In this document: one piece after another, positions 46,992 through 56,370 of the stretch | Layout of the letters: every line of letters begins with the position of its first letter | Position numbering within the stretch: position 1 is the first letter of the stretch | Assembly (NCBI GenBank): GCA_963713505.1 | Contig: CAVQMC010000001.1 | Location: forward strand, 124,001-188,000 | DNA length: 64,000 nucleotides | From: CAVQMC01 sp963713505 | GTDB taxonomy: Bacteria; Bacteroidota; Ignavibacteria; Ignavibacteriales; Ignavibacteriaceae | Direction of reading: 5' to 3' | Notes under the pieces: generated by a model | Database searches by the model: none | Told to the model about the DNA's origin: nothing | The model's input: the letters and a program-made list of their open reading frames with translations, nothing else | Made by a program: the position numbers and the translations under genes

Positions 46992-48832
46992 TTAATTCCC
47001 CTTTGCGTTTAAAGGAAGTATAATAGTGAAACTTGTTCCCTTTCCTTCTTTACTGCTTACTTCAATTTTCCCCTTATGTTTTTGTATAATCGATTTTGAA
47101 ATAGAGAGTCCTAATCCAGTACCATTTAGATTTAGTTTTGTTGAAAAGAATGGATTGAATATTTTTTCAACATATTCTTTTTTAATTCCGGGTCCGTTAT
47201 CGTCTATTTTTATATGAATTTCTTTTACCGAATCATATGATAATAACTTACCTTTATGTGTTTTTTTAAGAGTTGATAATATTATTTCACCGTTATTATT
47301 CAGAACATCTATTGCATTATTTATAATATTAATAATAACCTGTTCCATTTGTCTTTTATCTGCTGTGATACGAGGAAGATTATAATTTAACCTTTTAATA
47401 ACGCTTATTTTATTGGCTCTAATGCGGTGTCCAACAAGGTAAATACATTCATTAATTAATTCATTTATATCCAGCATCTCCGGATTATAAGGTATTCTCT
47501 GAGAATATGTTAAAAGTGTTTTTGTATAATCACTTATTCTTCTTATTTGTCTGCGTATAATGTTTAATTCTTCATCAATATTTTTATCCATATAATTTTC
47601 AAGTTTTAATGCATCTGTATGAGCCGCAATAATTCCTGCCGGCGTATTGATTTCATGAGCAACACTATCCACAAGTTCCCCAATTGAAGCTAATTTTGAA
47701 GCATGATTTAATTGTTCCTGATATTGTTGAATTTGTTCAATGTTTCTCCTAGCGTCTTCTGCTCTTATTCTTTTAAATTCAGATAATATATTGAAATACC
47801 AAGTATCAAAATAACCCCTAAAATCACAATTCCTAAAAGAAAAAAAAGACGGAATTTTTCCTGTAAACCTGCTGTAACTTTAGGTAAAAATGTGGTAATA
47901 GCAATTATCCAAAACTGGTTTTTAACTTTTACAGGATAATAAGCCATTATTTTATATGGCTCATCTCCAAGGACATAATATTCATCCATCCCCCCTTCTT
48001 TTGTTTTTAACATCCTATTTTGAGTTTTAAAGGAAAAATGGCATGAAGAACATTTCTTCGAAGTTTTTAATATTGATCTGAATAGCATTTCTTGATGACG
48101 AGGATGATAAATTAATCTTCCATTTTCATCGAGTATCCACGCAAAGTCGTCACTGCTTAATTTTAATGGTTTAATATATTTTTCGATTAAGTAATCAAAA
48201 TTTACTAAATAACCTATATACCTGTATTTTTTATTATGATCTTTTGAAGTTAACTTTTTTAATATTAAGAACAATTTAGTTGCTTTTTTATCATAATTAT
48301 TTTTAGGAATCACCTGTGACAAAAGGTAATTAGACTTTTCTGAATTTTTTCTCAAATTTTGATATAAACTATTTGTAATATTCACCGTCCACAAAGGTAA
48401 GGTTGAACCGGTTGAATAAAGAATAGAAGCAGAAGAGTCAGCTATAAAAATTGATTTAATAATAGTTGTATCATAATTTTTTTGAAAAAACCTTAAGGCT
48501 GAAAAAACTTTTTGGGGACTTTTATCGTTAAAAATAGGATCATTAGTTAATAATTTCATATCACTAATGAGATGCTGCATAAAATAATCTATGCCCTGAG
48601 ACACTGCTTTTGCCATTTCAAGCTGTTGAAGCTGATGGTTTTTCTTAGCTTCCTCAAGAGTGAGATTATAAATCTTACCAACTAGATAAACGAAAAGAAT
48701 AATTAGAAGTATCGTTCCAGTGATAACAATATATTTATTTATTCTTATTTTCATCACTGCAATTAACGATTCATACTCATTAATAAGAAGCAGATGAGTA
48801 TTCTCGTTCCCTTTTGAAGTGAACTTAAACAA
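46992..48832 (-). CDS. Sensor histidine kinase with heme c motif in extracytoplasmic domain (frameshifted)
   Basis: The frame from 48832 stops at 47765; restoring one A in the run at 47771-47774 joins LNLK to RIRAEDARRNIEQIQQYQEQ and gives about 613 residues (587 if ATG 48754 is used). Order: TM (33-52), a Cache-like domain (about 55-325) with DENGRLIYHP and a heme motif KKCSSCHFSF (CSSCH 261-265), TM (328-350), a coiled helix, HisKA with SVAHEINTPAG, then HATPase with DNGPGIKKEY and GTGLGLSISKSI. A covalently bound heme would let it sense redox state, NO or oxygen. Confidence 0.85.
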
Positions 48833-49209
48833 GTAAACTTAATTTGTAAAGAGCAAATATTTATTTTTCTTAAATATTTTCGGTCAATAAATATTATTCA
48901 AAATATAAATGTCACACTGAGACATAATTGTCTTATTTAATAAAATGCATTTTAAGCTTGAATATTAGATAGTTTTAATTCATTTTGTATGCGGCTATTA
49001 ATTATTCACTCCATTTATAAAAGCTTCCCCCTTATTTAAAATTCATTTATTACAGTTTGCAACAATTCTGAATCAATTTTGCTTATCCGAATATTGGATG
49101 TGTTATTCGATACAAACAATATTTTAATATTTAACTATTGTTGGAACATGTATTGTTAAAACATTTATAAATTAAATAATTATTCTTGAACAACAAAAGG
49201 AAAATAAAA
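48833..49209. promoter_or_regulatory. Divergent control region between kinase and yceI-like gene
   Basis: No gene. It contains the perfect dyad AGACATAATTGTCT (48920-48933) and is otherwise AT-rich. The divergent kinase and YceI promoters should lie here. A related half-site, AGACACAATT, is at about 45413-45422 upstream of the Rieske operon. Confidence 0.35.
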
Positions 49210-49764
49210 ATGGAAAAGACAGATGTTCAAAATGTAGTTGAAAAATCCAGCTGGAAAGTTGATAACACACATTCAAAAATTGGTTTCTCAGTCAGGCATA
49301 TGGTAATCTCACAGGTTGAAGGTCAATTTAATGATTTTGTTATTGAAGCAAATGCCGGCGAAGATTTTGCCGATACAGAAGTTGAAGTTAAAATTAAAAC
49401 TGAAAGTGTAAATACAGGTGTTAATGATAGAGATAATCATCTTAGAAGTGCAGATTTCTTTGATGCAGAAAATCATAAAGAAATAAAATTTAAAAGTACT
49501 TCTTTAGAGAAAGTAAATGATGAAGAATTTAAATTAATAGGCGATCTTACAATACGCGGAATAACTAAACCAATTGAGTTGTCGGTTTTATACGGCGGAA
49601 CAATCAAAGATCCTTGGGGAAATCAAAGAGCTGGATTTCAGGTTGAAGGAAAATTAAATCGTTTTGATTATAATTTAAAATGGAATAATTTAATGGAAAC
49701 CGGCGGAGCTGTTGTTGGTAAAACAATTAATATAAATTGTCATGTTGAAATGATTAAAGCATAA
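49210..49764 (+). CDS. YceI-family protein
   Basis: ATG 49210 follows AAAGGAAAAT; upstream in-frame codons are not needed. The 184-residue product has WKVDNTHSKIGFSVRHMVIS, VKTES-like strands, HLRSADFFDAENHKEIKFKS and ELSVLYGGTIKDPWGNQRAG, all typical of the lipocalin-like YceI fold that binds long isoprenoids such as quinones. There is no signal peptide, so it is probably cytoplasmic. Pirin and MarR genes follow in the same direction, separated by a terminator at 49776. Confidence 0.92.
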   Translation: MEKTDVQNVVEKSSWKVDNTHSKIGFSVRHMVISQVEGQFNDFVIEANAGEDFADTEVEVKIKTESVNTGVNDRDNHLRSADFFDAENHKEIKFKSTSLEKVNDEEFKLIGDLTIRGITKPIELSVLYGGTIKDPWGNQRAGFQVEGKLNRFDYNLKWNNLMETGGAVVGKTININCHVEMIKA

Positions 49765-49775
49765 TTATTTGCAAA

Positions 49776-49812
49776 GGGAGTTTGGATATTCCAAACTCCC
49801 AAAATCATTTTT
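49776..49812 (+). terminator. Terminator after yceI-like gene
   Basis: GGGAGTTTGGA (49776-49786) pairs perfectly with TCCAAACTCCC (49790-49800), three-base loop, then AAAATCATTTTTT. It separates YceI from the pirin/MarR pair. Confidence 0.85.
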
Positions 49813-49859
49813 TCATATGATTATTATTTAGTCTTATTAAAACTTATGAAAGTTATAAT

Positions 49860-50564
49860 ATGAAAAAAGTATTACACAAAGCAGATGAAAGAGGAAAGGC
49901 TGAATTCGGTTGGCTGCACAGCAGACATAGTTTTAGTTTCGGAAATTATTATAATCCTGACAAAATAAATTTTGGATTGCTACGCGTTTTTAATGATGAT
50001 ATCGTCGAACCCGCACAAGGATTCGGCACACATCCTCATAATAACATGGAAATCATTTCCATTGTTTTAAAGGGAAAGCTTGAACATAAAGACAGTATGG
50101 GAAACGGTTCGGTTATTAACGAAGGAGATGTTCAGGTTATGTCTGCTGGTACCGGAATAACTCATTCGGAATTTAATCCGTCTGATGTAGAAGAAGTCAA
50201 TTTTCTGCAAATTTGGATATTTCCAAGTCAAAAAGATTTAAATCCAAGATATGATCAGAAAAATTTTAATCTGGAAACAAATAAGCTTATTAAGGTGGTA
50301 TCAGGTAATAAATCGGATACTTCGTTATTTATAAATCAAAACGCTGAGATCTATAGATCAAAATTAGAAAAAAATCAAAAAATTGATTTTATGTTTTCTA
50401 ATAAAAATAACGGCGCATACTTGTTTGTATTGGAAGGTTCAATTAAATTAGATGACAAGCTTCTTAATAAACGCGATGCAATCGGTATTTATGATACCGA
50501 CAATTTTTCCTTCGTTTCAAATGAAAATTCAGAATTAATTCTAATTGAAGTACCAATGAATTAA
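49860..50564 (+). CDS. Pirin-family protein
   Basis: 234 residues with the double-cupin pirin fold: RGKAEFGWLHSRHSFSFGNY at the start, iron-binding His in FGTHPHNNMEIISIVLKGKL and the HKDSMGN segment, then GDVQVMSAGTGITHSE. Bacterial pirins are quercetinases or redox-linked regulators. The MarR gene begins 1 base after its stop, so the two are co-expressed. Confidence 0.92.
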   Translation: MKKVLHKADERGKAEFGWLHSRHSFSFGNYYNPDKINFGLLRVFNDDIVEPAQGFGTHPHNNMEIISIVLKGKLEHKDSMGNGSVINEGDVQVMSAGTGITHSEFNPSDVEEVNFLQIWIFPSQKDLNPRYDQKNFNLETNKLIKVVSGNKSDTSLFINQNAEIYRSKLEKNQKIDFMFSNKNNGAYLFVLEGSIKLDDKLLNKRDAIGIYDTDNFSFVSNENSELILIEVPMN

Positions 50565-50565
50565 A

Positions 50566-51015
50566 ATGAAATTAGAAGAAGAAATAATTCAAAAAAAATT
50601 TGACAGTCTTTATCATAAAGCTGCATTGAATATTATTTATACTTCCAATTGTCTGACAGCTTTTCAAGCCAAACTATTAAAACCTTATAATATCTCTTAC
50701 CAGCAGTATAATATTTTAAGAATTCTTAGGGGACAATATCCTAATGCCGTTAATCTGAAATTAATAAGGTCCAGGATGCTTGATAAAATGTCCGATGCAT
50801 CAAGATTAGTTGAAAAATTAAGAGCAAAAGAATTGGTCGAAAGAGAAACATGTTCTTCTGATAGAAGAAACATAGATATCTGTATAACTAAAAAAGGATT
50901 AAACTTATTAAAAAAGTTAGACCCGGATATAAAAAAATTAAATAAATTTATGTCTTTTTTAAATAATGATGAATTAAATAATTTAAATGATTTGCTGGAT
51001 AAACTAAGAGGATAA
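50566..51015 (+). CDS. MarR-family transcriptional regulator
   Basis: 149 residues with the winged helix MarR pattern: LKPYNISYQQYNILRILRGQ, SRMLDKMSDASRLVEKLRAK (recognition helix) and VERETCSSDRRNIDICITKK (wing). A Cys in ETCSSD sits at the wing and could be a redox switch, a common feature of peroxide/quinone-sensing MarR proteins; this is inference. Likely controls its own pirin-marR unit. Confidence 0.9.
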   Translation: MKLEEEIIQKKFDSLYHKAALNIIYTSNCLTAFQAKLLKPYNISYQQYNILRILRGQYPNAVNLKLIRSRMLDKMSDASRLVEKLRAKELVERETCSSDRRNIDICITKKGLNLLKKLDPDIKKLNKFMSFLNNDELNNLNDLLDKLRG

Positions 51016-51040
51016 GTTCAATTTATTTGCAAACCATTTT

Positions 51041-51508
51041 TTACTTAATCATATTCTCAGGCATTTGAACGGCAATTACTTTCCCTTTGGCTGTTATTTC
51101 TCCGTTAGCTATCACAATGATTTCAGAAACAACTTTTCTTCTTTTTAATTCAATTACCCTTCCTCTTAATTCAAGTTCTACGCCAAGTGGAGTCGGTTTA
51201 AGATAATCAACTTGAAGTGATGCAGTTACAAAACGAAATGCAGGCTTTGAATCATATTCCCTATTTTCATTTTTATATGATGCCAGAGCGGCTGTTCCCG
51301 TACCATGGCAGTCGATCAGAGATGCGATTAAACCTCCGTAAACATAACCTGGAATTGCAATGTGAAAAGGTTGGGGTGTAAAATGAGCAACTGTTTCATC
51401 TCCATCCCAATAACTTTTTATTTGATGGCCATGTTCGTTTAATCTGCCGCATCCGTAACAAAAACTTAGATCATCAGGATAATAATCTTGAACAGCTTTT
51501 ATTTTCAT
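51041..51508 (-). CDS. PaaI-family hotdog-fold thioesterase
   Basis: 155 residues. The hotdog fold is shown by YPDDLSFCYGCGRLNEHGHQ at the N-terminus, AIPGYVYGGLIASLIDCHG (catalytic region of HGG-type thioesterases), KPAFRFVTASLQVDYLKPTP and VISEI-like strands. The CYGCG start is shared with the acyl-CoA thioesterase subfamily. It should hydrolyse an acyl-CoA. Convergent with marR. Confidence 0.88.
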   Translation of the reverse strand: MKIKAVQDYYPDDLSFCYGCGRLNEHGHQIKSYWDGDETVAHFTPQPFHIAIPGYVYGGLIASLIDCHGTGTAALASYKNENREYDSKPAFRFVTASLQVDYLKPTPLGVELELRGRVIELKRRKVVSEIIVIANGEITAKGKVIAVQMPENMIK

Positions 51509-51593
51509 ATTCTAAAAATAATTTATTTATAAAAATATATTATTCTTTAAAATAAGAATATTATTATATATTTAAACAAGTGGATTAAATTAT

Positions 51594-51827
51594 TTAAAAT
51601 GCGGATAAAATGAATTTGTATTTTTTATCTTTAATTTTTTTAAGATAAAACTCCGCTTTTGTATTATCATTTCTTAATACATATAGATGAAATAAATCAG
51701 CATTGCAAAGATCTTTGCTGGATTTTTTCAAATACTCCGATTTATTCCCAATAGATCTGGATGGAATAAATGAAGATAACTTTTCAATCTCGTTTCTAGT
51801 AATTCCGTGATCAAATATTGTTTCCAT
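51594..51827 (-). CDS. Hypothetical small protein (77 aa)
   Basis: ATG 51827 follows AAGGAAAG. The product (METIFDHGITRNEIEKLSSF ... KSSKDLCNADLFHLYVLRN) has a conserved-looking FDHGITRNE opening and is mostly helical. It lies 23 bases downstream of the receiver-domain gene on the same strand and probably shares its transcript. Family not recognised. Confidence 0.55.
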   Translation of the reverse strand: METIFDHGITRNEIEKLSSFIPSRSIGNKSEYLKKSSKDLCNADLFHLYVLRNDNTKAEFYLKKIKDKKYKFILSAF

Positions 51828-51850
51828 AGTATTCTTTCCTTATTTCATTC

Positions 51851-52234
51851 TTAGCATATACAAAAGCTAAATTTTTCATTAATTGAATTAATTAAGTCTT
51901 GCTCCAAAAAAGGTTTTTGTAAAAAAGAAATATCCCTCATACCATCTAAAAGATTCAATATTTCTTGTTCTAAATATGTACTCAATAATATTAAAGGAGT
52001 TGGGAAAAACTTTTTTATATTTCTTATTAGACAGATATTTTCATTTAGCGCATTAGGTAAAATATCGATTATTATTAAATCCGGTTTTTCAGTTTTTATT
52101 TTATTTAAAATTCTTTTTTGAGGTAAGTATGTACTAATTATTTTAAATCCCTGGCTAAGTAAAATAGTTTTTATATCTAGAGCGACAATTTTTTCATTTA
52201 CTAAAATTAAGACTTTCAAATTCTTCTGCAGCAT
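51851..52234 (-). CDS. Receiver-domain protein (single-domain response regulator)
   Basis: 127 residues from ATG 52234 (MLQKNLKVLILVNEKI). It follows the CheY fold: the phospho-acceptor candidate Asp is in KPDLIIIDILPNALN, the Thr/Ser switch in LILLSTYLEQ and the Lys in SFLQKPFLEQDL. The usual acidic pair after beta1 is absent (LVNEKIVALDIK), so phosphorylation may be impaired. No output domain; a partner kinase is not nearby. Confidence 0.72.
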   Translation of the reverse strand: MLQKNLKVLILVNEKIVALDIKTILLSQGFKIISTYLPQKRILNKIKTEKPDLIIIDILPNALNENICLIRNIKKFFPTPLILLSTYLEQEILNLLDGMRDISFLQKPFLEQDLINSINEKFSFCIC

Positions 52235-52240
52235 AGCCAA

Positions 52241-52563
52241 CTTTTCAAATATTAATAATTTTCCTTAAATCAAGGATTATAAACTTGTGTTTTACATTTC
52301 AACCGGAAAAACAATTTCTTAATAAATAAAGGAAAGCAATTAACATAGCTCTAAACAAAAAAGTATTTTCTCATTATTTAATTACAATTTTTATACCTAA
52401 TGTGTAGATTTTAAATAAATGGGATTATAAAACAAAAACGAATTGAACTGGAGATGGATCGACAAAATTGTCGCTAATACGACGATTTTATACATATTGC
52501 TACTATAATACAAAATATTTATGCGCAGATAAAAGATTAATTTTATCTGCGCTTTATTAATTA
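52241..52563. ncRNA. Intergenic stretch with two tandem hairpins; possible small RNA
   Basis: AAAATTGTCG (52464-52473) pairs with CGACGATTTT (52480-52489), one G-U, six-base loop. GCGCAGATAAAA (52523-52534) pairs perfectly with TTTTATCTGCGC (52541-52552), followed by TTTATTAA on the plus strand, as in a terminator. No gene is coded between 52241 and 52563. The second hairpin may simply end the minus-strand lipoprotein gene at 52564. Confidence 0.3.
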
Positions 52564-53217
52564 TTAACTTTTTTTACTGTATGCTTCTCTGGAAATAAAA
52601 TGGATTTTAGAAAAATTTTCTAATTCAGCTAACTTAAATATGGTTCCTTTCATTTGATATTCTACACCTTCCTTAGCTCTGTATTCTTCTTGAGAGTAAG
52701 GAATTTTAATTTGGAAAACTGTATTATGCAGAGGTGTTCCTTTTGCATCAATCACCTGAGCATAAGCATTTATGGTTGATCCGAATCCTCCATACATTTC
52801 TTTTATTTCATTTGCAGTTAAATTTTTGTTGAATTTTACTGTAGCAACCAGATCCAATGAAGATATTCTATGGTTTTTAGGATCTATTTTTATTTCTTTG
52901 ATAGTAAAAGGATGATCGGTTTTCATTTCGAAAGGAATAGTTTCCAGGTTATTATTCGCAATGTATTCCTTTACTGCATTTTCCGATTCATCTTTTAGAT
53001 TATTTAATTCTTTTTGAAGTCCAAAAGCTTCATTAATATCTTTACTCTCTTTAAGTTCCTTTTTAGTTGATTCAATTTCTTGAGAGTATTTTTTTGCAAT
53101 ACCCGGAAGTTTACCTAGGTATTGATTGCTGCTTACTTCTCCCCCGCAAGATTGAAGAAGAATTATTAAGCTGAGACTTGAAATAATAGTTACAAATTTA
53201 CTTACTAGTTTATTCAT
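52564..53217 (-). CDS. Hypothetical lipoprotein (217 aa)
   Basis: ATG 53217 follows AGGGGTAGG. Signal with lipobox LLQSC (Cys24), then GGEVSSNQYL, a coiled-coil segment (about 40-75, YSQEIESTKKELKESKDINE) and a beta-rich domain with IKIDPKNHRISSLDLVATVK and EGVEYQMKGTIFKL. It is lipid-anchored in the periplasm or on the outer membrane. Family not recognised; single gene. Confidence 0.7.
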   Translation of the reverse strand: MNKLVSKFVTIISSLSLIILLQSCGGEVSSNQYLGKLPGIAKKYSQEIESTKKELKESKDINEAFGLQKELNNLKDESENAVKEYIANNNLETIPFEMKTDHPFTIKEIKIDPKNHRISSLDLVATVKFNKNLTANEIKEMYGGFGSTINAYAQVIDAKGTPLHNTVFQIKIPYSQEEYRAKEGVEYQMKGTIFKLAELENFSKIHFISREAYSKKS

Positions 53218-53642
53218 AGCCTACCCCTGCCTTATATTAGTGTTTGATGATTTATTTGTTGTTTAATTAATCCAGGTAAAGTTATTTAATTTTTTAATGG
53301 ATTAATTATTCTATACTCCAAGAAACTACTTAAATAAATTAATAATAATTACTATTACTTCTTCTTAATATTATTAAAGATAAGTTTTGTTTTTCGAAAA
53401 TGATGACTAGTGTTGATACAGGATGTCTTATTAAAAATTTATTAATAACAAATCACCTTATATCTTGAAAATTGATTTTAAGATATAAAATCAATTTTTT
53501 ATAATCAATCTTGTTACACAAATAGAAATATTTGTAATTAAAAAATATTTATGCATGCCCAATAAAACATTGTTAAACTATTTGATAATAATAAAAGAGG
53601 TTGAGCAATTTAATTAAGATTATGGAAATTTCTTTCTTAAAA
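53218..53642. other. Intergenic stretch with a long A/T hairpin
   Basis: No credible gene. AAAATTGATTTT (53468-53479) pairs perfectly with AAAATCAATTTT (53487-53498), with two further T, giving a possible bidirectional terminator-like hairpin. There is no upstream plus-strand gene, so it may be regulatory or chance in AT-rich DNA. Confidence 0.35.
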
Positions 53643-54581
53643 TTATTTATACCAGGATGGGTTATAAAAACTTTGAGAAGAGTCTGTAAGAATACTGAAT
53701 GCTGTGCCGTCAATATTAACTCTGCAAAGATAACTTTTTGCTCCAGCCCCGCCTGAACGCTGATCGAAAATTAATTGTCTGCTGTTTTTTGACCAAGTGA
53801 CCGTATACTGAAATTTATTTTGCGGATACAATAAATTTATTGCTCCGGATATTAGATTAATAATGTAAATATTGTACCATCCCTCTTGTGTAGTTCCGGA
53901 AAAAGCTACTCTTGTTCCATCCGGTGACCAATTAGACTGAAAAATCTGGCCCGAAAAACTAAAAAGTTCATTCATTTCATGAGTCATAATATTTAATAAA
54001 TAACCATCACCTAATAAAATTTCTTTGGAATCCGGTGACCAGCTTAAATTATTTGCTGAAGGATCTATAAACCAATCGGTTATAGCTTCGGATGTATTAA
54101 CTTCAATATTAAATAATTTGACTTTATAACCCTTAGTTTCCTTAATTGTAAATGCGATATATTTTCTGTTGGGAGAAATAGCTATTTCTTTTACTGAAGT
54201 ATCTGTTATTGCAAGTCTGTTTATTTTATTTGTATTCAAATTTACAAGATAAACACCATTACCAGTATTTTGATATACAGGCATACCTATAAATACAATA
54301 TTTCTTTTATTTGAAGACCATACTGCATTATTTATATAAAAATTATCGAATAAAATATGATTTCCTTCTCCATTAATGTCGCTGATATGTAATTTAAGAT
54401 CGTCCGAACAGAATAAAATACTGTCATCATAAGCTATGTTATATGTAGTATCCCCTGCATCATAAGACATATCCTGGGCTGTTATCGGATTATTTTTTAA
54501 GTAAGGATCTCTTTCACAAGAATTTAATGTGATCAAAAGAATAGTTATCAGCAATAAGAATAACGAAATAGGAATTTTCAT
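53643..54581 (-). CDS. TolB-like WD40/PD40 beta-propeller lipoprotein
   Basis: 312 residues; the signal ends in lipobox LNSCE (Cys22). Repeated propeller blades carry the PD40 signature: NAVWSSNKRNIVFIG, AISPNRKYIAFTI, LSWSPDSKEILLG, SNWSPDGTRVAFSG and VTWSKNSRQLIFD. Blades with WSPDG/WSxDS indicate a TolB-type six- to eight-bladed propeller in the periplasm. Possible role in envelope binding; no Pal/Tol genes nearby. Confidence 0.85.
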   Translation of the reverse strand: MKIPISLFLLLITILLITLNSCERDPYLKNNPITAQDMSYDAGDTTYNIAYDDSILFCSDDLKLHISDINGEGNHILFDNFYINNAVWSSNKRNIVFIGMPVYQNTGNGVYLVNLNTNKINRLAITDTSVKEIAISPNRKYIAFTIKETKGYKVKLFNIEVNTSEAITDWFIDPSANNLSWSPDSKEILLGDGYLLNIMTHEMNELFSFSGQIFQSNWSPDGTRVAFSGTTQEGWYNIYIINLISGAINLLYPQNKFQYTVTWSKNSRQLIFDQRSGGAGAKSYLCRVNIDGTAFSILTDSSQSFYNPSWYK

Positions 54582-54854
54582 ATAAAATCAATTTAAGAAA
54601 ATCTAGGAAAGAATTGATTAATAAAAATCAATTAAATAATACTTTAACTATAATTTCAAATAATAAAATACTAAAAGGTATTTTATATTTCCAGATAAAT
54701 TGATATTGAATTGGAAAGTTCGAATACGATAGATTTTTTTGACCAAATGATAAGGGAATATTCTATACACTGTGAGAACCAACGATATGGGTTTTAGAAA
54801 ACCAATTATGTATAACTATATTTTACAAATATAACTGCAGCTATTAACCTTTTG

Positions 54855-54928
54855 TACCCCGGAGAGGATTCGAACCTCCGACCTGCGGTTTAGGAAACCG
54901 ACGCTCTATCCTGCTGAGCTACCGGGGC
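54855..54928 (-). tRNA. tRNA-Arg (anticodon CCT)
   Basis: The minus strand folds as a 74-base cloverleaf: acceptor GCCCCGG with CCGGGGT plus discriminator A, D arm AGCTCAGCAGGATAGAGC, anticodon loop TTCCTAA (CCT at the centre, decoding AGG) and T arm GGAGGTTCGAATCCTCT. The first acceptor pair is G-U. CCA is not encoded. No att-type duplication is seen nearby. Confidence 0.95.
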
Positions 54929-55093
54929 ATGAATAAGTCAAAATTAAAAAGTTAAAAATAAAAAAAATAGAACTTAATATCGTAAATTAATATCTGATAA
55001 GAATTAAGATTAAAATAACTTTAAAAAAATAATTTAATTATTTCAAATTTACTCAAGTTAATTTAAACCTAAAAGTTTAAGGAATTAAAATAA

Positions 55094-55124
55094 AAAAGTA
55101 CAGCCTTTTTTGAGCTGTACTTTT
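55094..55124 (-). terminator. Terminator of the sigma/DUF4097 operon
   Basis: AAAAGTACAGC (55094-55104) pairs with GCTGTACTTTT (55114-55124). Reading leftwards the stem runs into more T. It lies about 50 bases past the DUF4097 stop at 55173. Confidence 0.8.
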
Positions 55125-55172
55125 ATTGGAGATGAGTTATAATATAATATTTATAAAGTTAATTTTATTAGG

Positions 55173-56317
55173 TTATTTTTCATGTGGATTTACAATTTCT
55201 ATATTACCTGATGAAGTAACCAAATGAACAGTGCTGCCTCCTCCGTTTAATATGTAAGTCGCTTTTATTTTACCTCTGTCTTTATCTTTTTCTAGATTTT
55301 GTGCTTTATAGTCCGAATTGATTACATCTTCCAGATTTTCCGACGGGCTCATCCAGCCGACTCCGCTGACTTCTGCAATAATTTTTACTTTGGAATTCCC
55401 GGGAATCGTTAGACTTATATTTCCGTAACCTGTAATAATTTTACTTTCGGAATTTTGAACCGGATTTAACCTAACAGAAATATTTCCGCCGCCTGTAACA
55501 GCTTTAATTGATCCGGTTATTCCTTTAAGATTGATATTGCCTCCGCCCGTTGAAATTTTAACTTCACCGTTTGCATTATTAACATCAATTTCACCGCCCC
55601 CAGTAGATGCATTTACATATTTCTTTACATTTCCTAATGTGATATTTCCGCCGCCTGTTGCAACTTCTGCTTCACCATTAACATTGCCGATATTAATATT
55701 TCCGCCGCCGGAATTTGCTTTAATCGAGTTGTCGGTTCCAAATACATTTATATCACCGCCGGCTGTATTTATTAATGCACTTCCTCCAACCAGACCAATT
55801 TTTAATTCTCCACCGGCCGAATTAATTTTTGCATTGCCCGAAATCTTACCGGTTTTTATATCTCCGCCGGCAGTGTTCAAATTAACTTCGCCGTCTATAT
55901 CTTGTAAAGTTATTTCTCCGCCGGAAGTAATGATTTCAGCTTTCCCTTTAAATTATTCTTTACAATTACATCACCAGCTTGAGTTTTAAGATCAAGATTA
56001 AATTCTATTGGAACAGTAATTTCTAGTTCAGAATTTTCGGTTTCATAATCATGTGAAATTATACTGATTTTATTACCTGATTGAGAAATTTTTAATGGGT
56101 TACCTCCATCATCATCTTGTTCATATTTTACAAAGACTTCATCTTTCTCCCATGTTGAAATTTTGATATCTCCATAATTTAAGGATACTTCCAGCACTCC
56201 TCCTTTGGATACTTTCAAGGTCTGAGTTTTTTGTCCATAGTTGTAATTAGCGGCGTTTACTTTTATCAAAAAAAGCAAAGATATTATTAAGCTGAATATT
56301 ATTTTATTTAATTTCAT
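55173..56317 (-). CDS. DUF4097-family exported beta-helix protein (frameshifted)
   Basis: I take ATG 56317 (MKLNKIIFSLIISLLFLI, signal peptide) because GAGGAG lies upstream; an in-frame ATG at 56374 overlaps the previous stop (ATGA). Restoring one A near 55947-55949 joins VKNNLKGKAEII to SGGEITLQDIDGEVN and gives about 381 residues. The body has repeated 18-22 residue units with TAGGDI, SAGGEL, SGGGNI, TGGGNI and TGGGEI, a right-handed beta-helix. It sits downstream of the sigma and anti-sigma genes and may be a surface product they control. Confidence 0.8.
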
Positions 56318-56370
56318 GAATTCTGTTCTCCTCGACAAATGTTTTTGCATAATGGCGGACATAATTATTT

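Noticed and set aside
53401..53470. 22-codon frame beginning ATGATGACTAGT
   Set aside because: No ribosome site, no hydrophobic or conserved features; shorter than can be supported.
54855..54928. tRNA-Arg as an integration site for a mobile element
   Set aside because: No integrase gene and no duplicated tRNA end nearby.
55173..55880. CRISPR-like or tandem DNA repeats in the DUF4097 gene
   Set aside because: The periodicity is in the protein (GGG-containing beta-helix units); DNA units vary in length and sequence.
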